A stretch of 64,000 bases of DNA from Candidatus Defluviibacillus avedoerensis (GCA_016703665.1 JADJBS010000004.1:1-64000); one strand, 5' to 3'; positions 34,788 through 44,597 are shown, counted from the first letter of the stretch. The notes: generated from the letters alone by a model not told the origin. A program made the numbers and translations.

Positions 34788-35291
34788 CTAGCCATTGCTG
34801 GCTTGGATGCCCCAGCGCTGCAGCGCTGCATCGTCGCTCACACGCGCATCCACCCACTGTGCCCCCTGGGGAGTCTGTTCTTTCTTCCAGAACGGTGCCT
34901 GAGTCTTGAGGTAATCCATCAAGAATTCGCAACCCTGAAAACTCATTCCCCGATGACGTGAGGTGACAGCCACCAGTACGATCTGGTCGAGGGGCAGGAG
35001 CAAACCCACCCGGTGCACGACACGTGCGCCATAAATATTGAATCGTTGATGCGCTTCGTCAATCATGGTCATGATCGATTTTTCGGTCATGCCAGGGTAA
35101 TGTTCAAGCTCCATGCTCACGATAGCAGGACTGTTGCCGCCCTCTGTGTCAGTTTGGTGGGCACCGCGTACCGTACCCACAAAGCTGCAAACAGCACCCA
35201 CACGCTTGTCATGCGCACGCAAAGCGGCGAGTTCAGCGCTGACATCAAAGTCATGGGTTTGAATGCTGACACTGCCATGGTGTGCAGACAT
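34788..35291 (-). CDS. moaE: MoaE, molybdopterin synthase catalytic subunit
   Basis: 167 residues. It converts precursor Z (cPMP) to molybdopterin with sulfur delivered by MoaD. Conserved blocks GAVCSFVGTVRG, LEHYPGMTEKSI, VHRVGLLLPLDQIVLVAV and the active-site Lys region APFWKKEQTPQG are present. It is the last gene of a minus-strand unit with moaD, moeA, mobB and thrC, six bases after moaD. Confidence 0.94.
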   Translation of the reverse strand: MSAHHGSVSIQTHDFDVSAELAALRAHDKRVGAVCSFVGTVRGAHQTDTEGGNSPAIVSMELEHYPGMTEKSIMTMIDEAHQRFNIYGARVVHRVGLLLPLDQIVLVAVTSRHRGMSFQGCEFLMDYLKTQAPFWKKEQTPQGAQWVDARVSDDAALQRWGIQASNG

Positions 35292-35297
35292 GTTCGC

Positions 35298-35555
35298 CTA
35301 CCCGCCGGTGACGGGAGGAAAGAATGCCACCTCCGCATTGGCAGGCAAGACGGTTGCATCGTCCACCATCACTTGATTCAGCGCCATGCGAACGGCTCTC
35401 CCGGTGCCCAGGCATTGCGCAGAGGGATTTCCCCTTGCAACCAATTCGGTACGCAGTTCACCTATGGTGTTGGCATGCGAAGTCACTTGCTCGGCAGAGC
35501 AACCCATGGTTTCGCGGATGCTTGCAAAGTAGCGTATGGTCAGTGACTTGCTCAT
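35298..35555 (-). CDS. moaD: MoaD, molybdopterin synthase sulfur carrier
   Basis: An 85-residue ubiquitin-like protein ending VTGG, the C-terminal Gly-Gly that is adenylated and thiocarboxylated. Its start overlaps the moeA stop by four bases. It forms the synthase heterotetramer with MoaE, encoded next. Confidence 0.93.
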   Translation of the reverse strand: MSKSLTIRYFASIRETMGCSAEQVTSHANTIGELRTELVARGNPSAQCLGTGRAVRMALNQVMVDDATVLPANAEVAFFPPVTGG

Positions 35556-36811
35556 AGCAGTTCTGCAAAGGGCAGATAGGGCACGGGCTCTCCTGCTGTG
35601 ATCACCCTGCCGGGTGCTACGTCCACCAGACCATCACCCCAGACAGATGAGGTCAACACGCCGGAGCTCTGGTTTTCAAACAGTTCCAGCTCACCCGACG
35701 CATTGCGGCGAACACGTAAAAATTCACGTCGACGGTCAGGTTTCTTCCAGTTGAAGCTGGCCCTCGTCGGAATGGCCGATCTGTCCAGTGCTGTAGCGCC
35801 CTGCAGCTTGAGGATGACCGGTCGCACCAGCAACATGAAGGTGACAAAGCTTGACACGGGGTTTCCAGGCAGACCGATGAAATGCGCCGAGCCCACCCGA
35901 CCGTGGGCAAATGGCTTGCCCGGCTTGATGGCGATTTGCCACAGGTCCAGGGTGCCGAGAGCCTGCACTGCAGGTTTGATGTGGTCTTCCTCGCCCACCG
36001 AGACACCGCCGCTTGTCAGAATCAGATCATGCGATTCAGACGCGGAAGACAAGGCCAGTTCAGTGGCCACACGTTGATCTGGCACGATGCCGCAATCGGT
36101 CACGTCACAACCCAGACGCTGGAGCATGGCCCGCAGAAAAAATCGGTTGGAGTTGTAAATAGCCCCGGGTCGCATTTGGGCCGGCGCAACTTCCCCTGGC
36201 ATGACCAGTTCGTCACCCGTTGAAAACAAGGCAACACGTGGCCGGGCAGCCACACGCAAACGATCAAATCCGATGCTCGCGGCAAGACCGAGTGACGCCG
36301 GGTTGAGTCGATGCCCCAGGTGCAGCACTGTTGTGCCCTTGCGCACGTCTTCTCCAGCGCGCCGAATCCACTGGCCAGCCATGGGAATTTGCTGAATACG
36401 CACATGGCCGTCAGGCTCGGTCATGGCTTCGCACTCTTCTTGCGGTACGACTGCATCTGCCCCCGGCGGAATGGGCGCACCTGTAAAGATGCGTGCAACC
36501 GTTCCAGCAGCCAGTCGCAGCCCGGCACCGGCTTCCTGGCTGCCTGCGGCGATGCGCTGAGACACCTTGAGCACCATGCCAGCTTGCCGCACATCTGCGC
36601 AACGCATGGCATAGCCGTCCATGGAACTGTTGTCCAGTGCAGGCACCTGCAGCGCAGACACCAACTCTTGCGCAAGCACCCGGCCATCGGCATCAAAAGT
36701 GTTGACGGTCTCGGTTCGGCCCAGGGACGTTACGCCCCCCAGCAACTGTGCCAATGCCTCGTCCAGTGGCAGCAGAGGTGGGCGTGTGGAACGGGGTGCA
36801 GGCACACTCAT
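35552..36811 (-). CDS. moeA: MoeA, molybdopterin molybdotransferase
   Basis: 419 residues. It inserts molybdate into adenylated molybdopterin. Signatures: LDNSSMDGYAMR, FTGAPIPPGADAVVPQEE, and LTSGGVSVGEEDHIK, followed by GLPGNPVSSFVTF. The four-domain length is normal. It overlaps mobB upstream and moaD downstream by four bases each, so the cluster is tightly translationally coupled. Confidence 0.95.
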   Translation of the reverse strand: MSVPAPRSTRPPLLPLDEALAQLLGGVTSLGRTETVNTFDADGRVLAQELVSALQVPALDNSSMDGYAMRCADVRQAGMVLKVSQRIAAGSQEAGAGLRLAAGTVARIFTGAPIPPGADAVVPQEECEAMTEPDGHVRIQQIPMAGQWIRRAGEDVRKGTTVLHLGHRLNPASLGLAASIGFDRLRVAARPRVALFSTGDELVMPGEVAPAQMRPGAIYNSNRFFLRAMLQRLGCDVTDCGIVPDQRVATELALSSASESHDLILTSGGVSVGEEDHIKPAVQALGTLDLWQIAIKPGKPFAHGRVGSAHFIGLPGNPVSSFVTFMLLVRPVILKLQGATALDRSAIPTRASFNWKKPDRRREFLRVRRNASGELELFENQSSGVLTSSVWGDGLVDVAPGRVITAGEPVPYLPFAELL

Positions 36812-37341
36812 GCGTAGTTCTCGGCGTGGTATTCAAAACGTGACTGGTTGGCAATCAGCCATGCGGCGATTTCTTCTGGCTTGTTCAGGTCAAACACGGG
36901 ACGCTGCGTTGGATCTGGCAAATCGTCTGGTGAATCAGTTGCAATGGCGACGATAAAGTCGTCCTCCTGGTATCGTGCCGGGTGCTGGGTTGACGCCCGC
37001 CAGACTTCAATTTTTTGCAGGTCAGATTGCTTGAATCCCTCGACCAGGACCCAGTCAACGCCGTCGTAAATTTCTGCCAACAGATGATGAACGCTCAGCT
37101 CTTTGGCTTGCTCGAACTCACGCACCAGCATCAGGCGTTTTGAAGACGCTGCAACAACCTCAAAAGCACCCGCCTCACGGTGCCGGAAGGTGTCCTTGCC
37201 TGGATGATCCAAATCAAAACGGTGATGCGCATGTTTGACGACAGACACGCGCATGCCCATTGCCTTGAGCGCAGGGATCAGGCCTTCGACCAATGTGGTC
37301 TTGCCAGAGCCCGAAAAGCCCGAGAAACCAATCACTTTCAT
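36808..37341 (-). CDS. mobB: MobB, molybdopterin-guanine dinucleotide biosynthesis GTPase
   Basis: 177 residues. The P-loop GFSGSGKTTLVEGLI is at the N-terminus, followed by VVKHAHHRFDLDHPGKDTFR, the family signature, and WVLVEGFKQSDLQKIEV. It binds GTP and assists MobA in forming the guanine dinucleotide cofactor; mobA is not in this window. It overlaps thrC by four bases and moeA by four. Confidence 0.92.
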   Translation of the reverse strand: MKVIGFSGFSGSGKTTLVEGLIPALKAMGMRVSVVKHAHHRFDLDHPGKDTFRHREAGAFEVVAASSKRLMLVREFEQAKELSVHHLLAEIYDGVDWVLVEGFKQSDLQKIEVWRASTQHPARYQEDDFIVAIATDSPDDLPDPTQRPVFDLNKPEEIAAWLIANQSRFEYHAENYA

Positions 37342-38774
37342 GCGCAGGCCTGCGCGATGTAATTCTTCACCGCATTGGCATCCGCAGGCATGACCTTGAC
37401 GCGCTTGGGCAAGGCCTCAATGCCGGTAAATTTGACTGGTCGCTCGGGCTCGCGACCCAGCGCCTCCACAATGGTGGCGGCAAACTTGATCGGCAAGGCG
37501 GTTTCCAGCACGATCATGGGAACACCTGATTGGACGTGTTCTGAGGCCACCTTCAAGGCATCCGCCGTGTGGGTGTCAATGACCACGCCAAAGGTTTCGC
37601 TTGTCGCTTTAATCGTAGCCAGTCGCTGGCTGTGATTGCTCTTACCGCTCTGAAAACCATAGCATTTGGTAGCCTCGACAAAGCGGGGATCAGCACTCAA
37701 GTCAAACTGACCCTGACGCTGAATAGTCTCGCCAAACAGTTGGTTGGTTTGGGCACCATCGCGCCCCAGCAAGTCAAAAATAAAACGCTCGAAATTGCTG
37801 GCCTTGGAGATGTCCATGGACGGGCTGGAGGTTTCAAATGTGTCGGCACTTCCGCGTACACGATAGACGCCGGTGCGAAAGAACTCGTCGAGCACATCAT
37901 TTTCATTGGTCGCAACGACGAGTTTGTCGATGGGCAAGCCCATCATCCGTGCCACATGGCCTGCGCAGACATTGCCAAAGTTGCCAGAGGGAACAGCAAA
38001 GCTGACCCTCTCGGCATTGGTTTGGGTCGCCTGGAAATAGCCAGCAAAGTAATAAACGACTTGGGCCAGCAAGCGCGCCCAGTTGATCGAATTAACGGTG
38101 CCAATCTTGTACTTGCGCTTGAACACCAAGTCATTGGACACAGCCTTCACGATGTCTTGGCAATCGTCAAACACGCCTTCAATTGCGATATTGTGGATGT
38201 TCTCATCCATCAGGCTGAACATCTGGGCCTGCTGAAACGGGCTCATGCGGCCATGGGGCGAGGTCATGAACACACGCACACCTTTTTTGCCACGCATCGC
38301 ATATTCAGCGGCGCTGCCGGTGTCGCCGGAGGTGGCGCCGAGGATGTTGAGTGACTCGCCGCGGCGGGACAATTCGTATTCAAACAGGTTACCCAGTAAC
38401 TGCATGGCCATGTCCTTGAAGGCCAACGTGGGTCCGTTGGACAAACCTTGCAGATAAAGCCCATCTTTGAGCTTCGTCAATGGCGTAATTTGCGGTGTGC
38501 CGTAAACGGCCTCGGTATAGGTCTTATTGCACAAGGCCTTGAGGTCTGTTGCTGGGATATCGTCGATGTACATCAACAAAATTTCAAACGCCAATGCCGC
38601 ATACCCCCCCGCTGCGCCTGCGTTGAACACTGCGCGCAACTCAGCTAGTCGTGCAGCGCTGACTTGGGGGTAAACAGCAGGCAGGTACAACCCACCGTCT
38701 GGCGCGAGGCCCTCGAGCAAGATTTCACAAAATTTGCGAGGCGTGGCATCGCCACGGGTAGAGAGATAGTTCAT
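37338..38774 (-). CDS. thrC: Threonine synthase
   Basis: 478 residues of the longer, fold-type II ThrC class. It converts O-phosphohomoserine to threonine with PLP; the Schiff-base Lys is in NGPTLAFKDMAMQLL, with the phosphate-binding GATSGDTGSAAEYA further on. It starts MNYLSTRGDATPRKF and leads the molybdopterin unit, an arrangement common in Burkholderiales. The upstream homoserine dehydrogenase gene usually beside it is absent: the next feature upstream is a tRNA gene on the other strand. Confidence 0.95.
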   Translation of the reverse strand: MNYLSTRGDATPRKFCEILLEGLAPDGGLYLPAVYPQVSAARLAELRAVFNAGAAGGYAALAFEILLMYIDDIPATDLKALCNKTYTEAVYGTPQITPLTKLKDGLYLQGLSNGPTLAFKDMAMQLLGNLFEYELSRRGESLNILGATSGDTGSAAEYAMRGKKGVRVFMTSPHGRMSPFQQAQMFSLMDENIHNIAIEGVFDDCQDIVKAVSNDLVFKRKYKIGTVNSINWARLLAQVVYYFAGYFQATQTNAERVSFAVPSGNFGNVCAGHVARMMGLPIDKLVVATNENDVLDEFFRTGVYRVRGSADTFETSSPSMDISKASNFERFIFDLLGRDGAQTNQLFGETIQRQGQFDLSADPRFVEATKCYGFQSGKSNHSQRLATIKATSETFGVVIDTHTADALKVASEHVQSGVPMIVLETALPIKFAATIVEALGREPERPVKFTGIEALPKRVKVMPADANAVKNYIAQACA

Positions 38775-38875
38775 TCAGACGATACAAGCAAAACTTGCAG
38801 AAATTGAGTAACGCCCGGCCATTGTAATAAGCAGCCCCTCATCCATAAAAAATTTGGCCCTATTGGTTAGCAACT

Positions 38876-38905
38876 CCGACATTTACAGAATTTCTGTACT
38901 ATAAT
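38876..38905 (+). promoter_or_regulatory. Promoter of the tRNA-Gly gene
   Basis: A perfect -10 TATAAT at 38900-38905 lies ten bases before the tRNA 5' end, with a partial -35 CCGACA at 38876-38881 (18-base spacer). Confidence 0.6.
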
Positions 38906-38915
38906 TTGAGGCTTC

Positions 38916-38991
38916 GCGGGAATAGCTCAGTTGGTAGAGCGATACCTTGCCAAGGTATAGGTCGAGAGTTCGAGCCTCTTTTCCCGCTCCA
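38916..38991 (+). tRNA. tRNA-Gly (anticodon GCC)
   Basis: The 76-base cloverleaf begins GCGGGAA and ends TTCCCGC, T discriminator and encoded CCA. The D-arm GCTCAGTTGGTAGAGC, the anticodon loop TTGCCAA (anticodon GCC) and the T-loop GTTCGAG are all standard. It decodes GGC and GGU. It is followed closely by a strong terminator, so it is a single-gene transcript. Confidence 0.97.
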
Positions 38992-39001
38992 AACGCGAAT
39001 C

Positions 39002-39030
39002 AAAAAAGGAACCTTAGGGTTCCTTTTTTG
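39002..39030 (+). terminator. Rho-independent terminator of the tRNA-Gly transcript
   Basis: Stem AAAAAAGGAACC / GGTTCCTTTTTT with loop TTAG. The 3' T-run forms part of the stem, as in bidirectional terminators. Confidence 0.85.
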
Positions 39031-39056
39031 TTGCCCGTGGCAAAGCCAGTGCGCAT

Positions 39057-39096
39057 AAAAAAGCCCGCCTTCAACATATTGGAGGCGGGCTTTTCT
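39057..39096 (-). terminator. Rho-independent terminator of the carAB operon
   Basis: On the minus strand, AGCCCGCCT and AGGCGGGCT arms (39083-39091 and 39062-39070) with a 12-base loop are followed by a T-run. It lies just past the carB stop at 39109. Confidence 0.85.
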
Positions 39097-39108
39097 GGTG
39101 CCGCTTCG

Positions 39109-42100
39109 TCAGGCCAGCTGCGCGTGCATTTCCTGAATGGAAATCACACCCAGGTTGTCCATGTACTTCATGCCTTCCACAGCAGCCTCTGCGCCCGCAA
39201 TGGTCGTGAATGTAGTCACACGGGCCAACAGCGATGAGGTGCGGATCTGGCGACTGTCAGCAATCGCGTTACGGCGCTCTTCCACGGTATTGATCACCAG
39301 GCTGATGTCACCGTTCTTGATCATATCGACCACGTGTGGACGCCCTTCGGTGACTTTGTTGACCAGTTTGCAGGGTATGTCTGCTGCCTCAATGGCTGCA
39401 GCCGTGCCTCGCGTTGCCACAATCTCGAACCCAAGAGCAACCAGGGCGCGTGCAACCTCTACCGCGCGGGCCTTGTCGTTGTTCTTGACCGTCAGGAACG
39501 CGGTGCCGCCACGCGGTAGTTTGGTCCCTGCGCCGAGTTGGCTCTTGACGAACGCCTCACCAAAAGTCTTGCCAACACCCATGACCTCGCCTGTGGACTT
39601 CATCTCCGGGCCGAGAATCGTATCCACGCCCGGGAATTTCACAAACGGGAACACGGCTTCCTTCACGCTGAAGTACGGCGGCGTCACTTCTTTGGTAATG
39701 CCTTGGCTGGCCAGCGTTTGGCCGGCCATGCAGCGTGCGGCCACCTTGGCCAGCTGGATGCCAGTGGCCTTGCTCACATAGGGCACGGTGCGACTGGCAC
39801 GCGGGTTCACTTCCAGCACGTAAATCACATCTTTGCCATCAACGTGCTGAATGGCAAACTGCACATTCATCAGACCAACCACGTTCAAGGCACCCGCCAT
39901 CGCAGCGGATTGGCGCTTGAGCTCATCGACCGTTTCCTTGGACAGGGAATACGGTGGCAACGAGCAGGCAGAGTCCCCGCTGTGCACGCCGGCTTGCTCG
40001 ATATGCTCCATCACCCCACCGATAAAGGTTTTACCTTCGGGGTCGCGCAGACAATCCACATCACATTCGATGGCGTCGTTCAGGAAGCGGTCCAGCAGCA
40101 CGGGCGAGTCATTGCTGACCTTGACGGCCTCGCGCATGTAACGCTCCAGGTCGCGCTGCTCGTGCACGATTTCCATGGCACGGCCACCCAGCACATAGCT
40201 GGGGCGAACCACCAGGGGGTATCCCAGCGTGGCGGCTTTTTCAAGCGCTTCTGGCTCGGTACGTGCCGTCGCATTGGGTGGCTGCTTGAGATTCAACTCG
40301 CGCAGCAGCGCCGAGAAACGTTCGCGGTCTTCGGCCGCGTCGATCATGTCGGGGCTGGTGCCGATGATGGGCACACCTTCGGCCTCCAGACCCAGCGCCA
40401 GTTTCAAAGGCGTCTGGCCGCCGTATTGCACGATCACGCCAGTGGGCTTTTCTTTGTCGACAATTTCAAGAACGTCTTCGAGCGTCAAGGGCTCAAAGTA
40501 CAAACGATCTGAGGTGTCGTAATCGGTGGACACGGTTTCGGGGTTGCAGTTGACCATGATGGTCTCGTAACCGTCTTCGCGCATGGCCAAGGCGGCGTGC
40601 ACGCAACAGTAGTCAAACTCGATGCCCTGGCCGATACGGTTGGGGCCACCACCCAGCACCATGATCTTTTTGTTGTTGGTGGGTTCGGCCTCGCACTCTT
40701 CCTCATAGGTGGAGTACATGTAGGCTGTGTTGGTGGCAAATTCAGCCGCGCAAGTGTCAACACGCTTGTAGACCGGGCGCACATTCAATGCACGGCGGCG
40801 CTCACGCAGGGCCTTGTCGGTGGTCTTGAGTAACTTGGCCAGACGACGGTCTGAAAAACCCTTCTTCTTGAGGCCACGCAGCGTGGGCTCATCCAGTTTT
40901 TCGAGCGCAGCAGCGCCGTGCTGCTCGGTGAACTTGTCAAGTGACAGTTCCAGCTTGACGATTTCTTCGATCTGGATCAGGAACCAGCGGTCAATCTTGG
41001 TCAGCTCAAACACGCGCTCCACGGTCCAACCTGCGGCAAAGGCATCACCCACGTACCAGATGCGGTCAGGGCCAGGTTCACCGAGTTCTTTTTCCAGAAT
41101 CTCGGGGTCTTGCGTCTTCTCGTTCATACCGTCCACGCCCACTTCCAGGCCACGCAAGGCTTTCTGGAAGCTTTCCTGGAAGGTACGCCCCATGGCCATG
41201 ACCTCGCCCACGCTTTTCATTTGCGTGGTCAAGCGGCTGTCGGCAGCGGGGAACTTTTCAAACGCAAAACGTGGGATCTTGGTGACCACGTAATCAATTG
41301 AAGGTTCGAACGATGCAGGTGTAGCGCCACCCGTGATCTCGTTACGCAATTCGTCCAGCGTGTAACCCACCGCCAGTTTGGCCGCAACCTTGGCAATCGG
41401 GAAGCCTGTGGCCTTGGAAGCAAAAGCGCTGGAACGGCTCACACGCGGATTCATCTCGATCACGATCATGCGGCCATCCGCGGGGTTGACCGAGAACTGC
41501 ACGTTCGACCCGCCGGTATCGACACCAATCTCGCGCAGAACGGCCAGTGAGGCATTGCGCATGATTTGGTATTCCTTGTCCGTCAGGGTCTGTGCAGGTG
41601 CCACGGTGATCGAGTCGCCTGTATGCACACCCATGGGGTCCAGGTTTTCAATCGAGCAGATGATGATGCAGTTGTCCGCCTTGTCGCGCACCACTTCCAT
41701 CTCGTACTCTTTCCAGCCGAGCAGCGATTCTTCGATCAGCAGCTCGTTGGTCGGAGAGGCTTCCAGGCCGCGCTTGCAAATCGTCTCAAATTCTTCAGGG
41801 TTGTAGGCAATGCCGCCGCCCGTGCCACCCAACGTGAAACTGGGGCGGATCACGGTAGGAAAGCCCACCGTCTTTTGAACGGCCCAGGCTTCGTCCATGC
41901 TGTGCGCGATACCAGAGCGCGCTGAACCTAGACCGATCTTGGTCATCGCGTCTTTGAACTTCAGGCGATCTTCGGCCTTGTCGATGGCCTCGGGCGTGGC
42001 GCCGATCAGCTCTACCTTGTACTTGTCCAGCACGCCGTTGTGCCACAGGTCCAGCGCGCAGTTCAGCGCGGTCTGGCCGCCCATGGTGGGCAGGATGGCG

Positions 42101-42351
42101 TCGGGGCGCTCTTTGGCAATGATCTTCTCGACCGTCTGCCAGGTGATGGGTTCGATGTAGGTGACATCTGCGGTTGCCGGGTCGGTCATGATCGTGGCAG
42201 GGTTGCTGTTGATCAGGATGACTTTGTAGCCCTCTTCGCGCAGCGCCTTGCAGGCTTGCACGCCGGAGTAGTCAAATTCGCAGGCCTGCCCAATGATGAT
42301 GGGACCTGCGCCGATGATGAGAATGCTTTTGAGGTCGGTACGTTTTGGCAT
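39109..42351 (-). CDS. carB: Carbamoyl-phosphate synthase large subunit
   Basis: 1080 residues, normal length. It makes carbamoyl phosphate from bicarbonate, ammonia (from CarA) and two ATP for pyrimidine and arginine synthesis. Two homologous ATP-grasp halves are visible (SILIIGAGPIIIGQACEFDY at the start and VLGGGPNRIGQGIEFDYC mid-protein), then the allosteric MGS-like C-terminal domain (NGDISLVINTVEERR). One base separates it from carA. Confidence 0.98.
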   Translation of the reverse strand: MPKRTDLKSILIIGAGPIIIGQACEFDYSGVQACKALREEGYKVILINSNPATIMTDPATADVTYIEPITWQTVEKIIAKERPDAILPTMGGQTALNCALDLWHNGVLDKYKVELIGATPEAIDKAEDRLKFKDAMTKIGLGSARSGIAHSMDEAWAVQKTVGFPTVIRPSFTLGGTGGGIAYNPEEFETICKRGLEASPTNELLIEESLLGWKEYEMEVVRDKADNCIIICSIENLDPMGVHTGDSITVAPAQTLTDKEYQIMRNASLAVLREIGVDTGGSNVQFSVNPADGRMIVIEMNPRVSRSSAFASKATGFPIAKVAAKLAVGYTLDELRNEITGGATPASFEPSIDYVVTKIPRFAFEKFPAADSRLTTQMKSVGEVMAMGRTFQESFQKALRGLEVGVDGMNEKTQDPEILEKELGEPGPDRIWYVGDAFAAGWTVERVFELTKIDRWFLIQIEEIVKLELSLDKFTEQHGAAALEKLDEPTLRGLKKKGFSDRRLAKLLKTTDKALRERRRALNVRPVYKRVDTCAAEFATNTAYMYSTYEEECEAEPTNNKKIMVLGGGPNRIGQGIEFDYCCVHAALAMREDGYETIMVNCNPETVSTDYDTSDRLYFEPLTLEDVLEIVDKEKPTGVIVQYGGQTPLKLALGLEAEGVPIIGTSPDMIDAAEDRERFSALLRELNLKQPPNATARTEPEALEKAATLGYPLVVRPSYVLGGRAMEIVHEQRDLERYMREAVKVSNDSPVLLDRFLNDAIECDVDCLRDPEGKTFIGGVMEHIEQAGVHSGDSACSLPPYSLSKETVDELKRQSAAMAGALNVVGLMNVQFAIQHVDGKDVIYVLEVNPRASRTVPYVSKATGIQLAKVAARCMAGQTLASQGITKEVTPPYFSVKEAVFPFVKFPGVDTILGPEMKSTGEVMGVGKTFGEAFVKSQLGAGTKLPRGGTAFLTVKNNDKARAVEVARALVALGFEIVATRGTAAAIEAADIPCKLVNKVTEGRPHVVDMIKNGDISLVINTVEERRNAIADSRQIRTSSLLARVTTFTTIAGAEAAVEGMKYMDNLGVISIQEMHAQLA

Positions 42352-42352
42352 A

Positions 42353-43558
42353 TCAGTTCTTCTTCCCTGCTGTTTCCATCAAGCCGATGAAGCGGTCAAA
42401 CAGGTAGCCGATGTCTTGTGGGCCAGGGGATGCTTCAGGATGGCCCTGGAAGCAAAACGCAGGCTTGTCGGTGCGTGCCAAGCCTTGCAGTGTGTTGTCA
42501 AACAAACTGATGTGAGTGGCACGCAAATTGGCGGGCAGGGTTTTCAGGTCCACAGCAAACCCGTGGTTTTGGGTGGTGATGCTGACCCGGCCGGTGTCCA
42601 GGTCCTTGACAGGGTGGTTGGCACCGTGGTGTCCGTGCGCCATCTTGAAGGTCCTGGCACCGCTGGCCAGCGCCATGATTTGGTGACCCAAGCAAATCCC
42701 AAAAACAGGGATCCCTGTCTCGATCAGTTCACCCGCTGCAGCAATGGCGTAATCGCAAGGCTCTGGGTCGCCAGGGCCGTTGGACAAAAAGATGCCATCG
42801 GGATTGAGCTTCAGTACCTCGGCAGCAGGTGTCTGGGCGGGCACCACGGAGACCTTGCAGCCACGCTCGGCCAACATACGCAGAATGTTCTTCTTGACGC
42901 CAAAGTCATAGGCCACCACATGAAAGCGCGGAGCTCTTTGCTCGCCATAGCCGGTGCCCAAGCGCCATTCAGTTTGCGTCCAGGCAAAGGTTTTTTCGCT
43001 GGTCACCACCTTGGCCAGATCCAAACCTGCCATATTAGGCACTGCTTTGGCAGCAGTGATGGCTTGATCTTTGATGGCTTGAGTGACCTGCTGACCCGCA
43101 GCCAAACCGATGATGCAGCCGTTTTGTGCGCCTTTAGTGCGCAGGATACGCGTGAGGCGGCGGGTGTCGATGTCGGCAATGGCGACTGTTTTTTCGCGTA
43201 CCAGGTACTGGTCCAGCGACATGTTCAGGCGGAAATTGCTGGCCAGCAGCGGCAGGTCTTTGATGATCAAGCCGGCAGCATGCACGCGGTTGGCTTCTAC
43301 GTCTTCGGCGTTCACGCCATAGTTGCCGATATGCGGATAGGTCAGCGTGACGATTTGCTGGCAATAGCTGGGGTCGGTCAGGATTTCTTGGTACCCGGTC
43401 ATGGAGGTGTTGAACACCACCTCGCCAGACGTTTGGCCGGTGAAGCCGATAGAAAGACCAACAAAGACGGTACCGTCAGCCAGCGCCAATACAGCTGGGG
43501 GATATGCAGAGTGATGTGCGGGGGCGTCTGGCCCTGATCCCTGAATTGACAAAAGCAA
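42353..43558 (-). CDS. carA: Carbamoyl-phosphate synthase small (glutaminase) subunit
   Basis: 401 residues. The C-terminal class I glutaminase has the nucleophile in FGICLGHQIMALA and the His-Glu pair in FQGHPEASPGP. It channels ammonia to CarB. The N-terminal domain begins PAVLALADGTVFVG, and the residues before it (about 20) are poorly conserved in appearance; GTG or later starts are possible. The nearest likely -10 is at 43695-43700. Confidence 0.96.
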   Translation of the reverse strand: MLLSIQGSGPDAPAHHSAYPPAVLALADGTVFVGLSIGFTGQTSGEVVFNTSMTGYQEILTDPSYCQQIVTLTYPHIGNYGVNAEDVEANRVHAAGLIIKDLPLLASNFRLNMSLDQYLVREKTVAIADIDTRRLTRILRTKGAQNGCIIGLAAGQQVTQAIKDQAITAAKAVPNMAGLDLAKVVTSEKTFAWTQTEWRLGTGYGEQRAPRFHVVAYDFGVKKNILRMLAERGCKVSVVPAQTPAAEVLKLNPDGIFLSNGPGDPEPCDYAIAAAGELIETGIPVFGICLGHQIMALASGARTFKMAHGHHGANHPVKDLDTGRVSITTQNHGFAVDLKTLPANLRATHISLFDNTLQGLARTDKPAFCFQGHPEASPGPQDIGYLFDRFIGLMETAGKKN

Positions 43559-43694
43559 GGGGTTCTCCGGATGGTTACGGGCCCTTTAGCGTGCAGACAA
43601 CCCGACCAGAAACGGTGGGCGAGGCTACGGCTTTTGAGTGGGAGTTGACTGAGAACTACGCTAGGGGCTGGGGGTGAATGCGGGAAAGCCTCTC

Positions 43695-43700
43695 ATTATA
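43695..43700 (-). promoter_or_regulatory. Likely -10 box for carAB
   Basis: TATAAT on the minus strand, about 137 bases before the carA start. No convincing -35 is visible at 16-18 bases. The leader is long enough for a regulatory RNA structure, but I saw no known motif in 43559-43694. Confidence 0.45.
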
Positions 43701-43748
43701 AACCCTTACTTGGCGCTTGCACCCATGCCCATCGGGTTCTGAGGGGAT

Positions 43749-44012
43749 TCACCGCACGGGATAGCCCAGTTCACGTTGGTGCCGCACCCGCAAAACAACG
43801 ACCAAATCACGGGCTTCAGCATATTGATAAGCGCCAAATAGCCGCTGCCCCCGCGAAAACCACTCTGCAAGCCGACCAATCGCCGCCCCACGGGTGATCA
43901 GCCAACTCTCCAGCGCCTGGAGCACGAGATCCACTGCTGCCATGCAGGCCATCAGCTCTGGGAGGCCAGCAAGAGCCTGCCCTTCCAGATCGCCGCACTG
44001 GGCCCAGACCAC
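43749..44012 (-). pseudogene. ParE/RelE-family toxin remnant
   Basis: The frame ends AEARDLVVVLRVRHQRELGY, a strong match in pattern to the end of ParE-type toxins (VVLxIRHQREAGY). Upstream pieces (DLVLQALES, then a GGSGYLAL segment) are spread over all three minus-strand frames. Several indels are needed to restore a 95-100 residue toxin, so no functional product is expected. It lies downstream of a matching antitoxin stub. Confidence 0.6.
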
Positions 44013-44143
44013 CAGGTCATCCTGACAAAGACTTGGCGATTGCTGACCGCTTGGAGTCCCCGCCTTCCGAAGTCCGAACTGGTCCCAGAATCGGTACGCC
44101 TTCAGCCAAGCGCTTTCGCCGCCAAAGCACGTTCACAAACTGG

Positions 44144-44275
44144 TCATACACCTTGGGCCACGGCCGATTCAATGGCCTGCACCATCACCGCATGCGCCGT
44201 GACACCGCGACGTTCGGCCAGTTGCGCGACTTGTGATTTGGTGGACTCGGGTAACTTGACGGAGACGAGCGGCAT
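44144..44275 (-). pseudogene. CopG/ParD-type ribbon-helix-helix antitoxin, truncated
   Basis: ATG 44275 begins MPLVSVKLPESTKSQVAQLA, a ribbon-helix-helix N-terminus, and ERRGVTAHAVMVQAIESAVA completes the two helices. The frame stops at 44144 after 43 residues. The toxin-binding tail (YDQFVN and further residues) continues in other frames. The DNA-binding domain may still be made. It pairs with the ParE remnant downstream. Confidence 0.55.
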
Positions 44276-44573
44276 GGAAACTCCTGAACAAATTGCACAA
44301 CGATGCGTCAAAATGGCACTCCAGGTCCAGGATCCCGTGCGGGCCCCAGGGCAGGCCACGCGATCCTTGCGGCTCCGCGAACGGGTGCGCAGGCGAACAC
44401 GAAACACCGCGCTGGGGGCTTTGGGGCGAGACTGGGCGCGGTACACCGCAGCAGGCATGCCAGTCCAAACACCACACGAAACCCAGGTGTCAGTGTCGGC
44501 TGATTCCTGTTACGGTAAGAGCAGCCTCTCCTTTTCCAGCCCATCCCCATCCTGCCGGAAAGCACAAAAGTCT
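44276..44573. other. Non-coding stretch
   Basis: I see no gene, repeat or RNA I can support between the antitoxin stub and the terminator at 44574-44597. Open frames here are short, overlap on all strands and lack ribosome-binding sites. Confidence 0.4.
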
Positions 44574-44597
44574 AGAAAAACGCCCACCAGCGGGCGT
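44574..44597 (-). terminator. Rho-independent terminator of the rpsB-rnhB gene block
   Basis: On the minus strand, arms ACGCCC and GGGCGT with loop GCTGGT are followed by TTTTT. It lies just past the RNA methyltransferase stub, so transcription of the long unit from the envelope genes probably ends here. Confidence 0.75.
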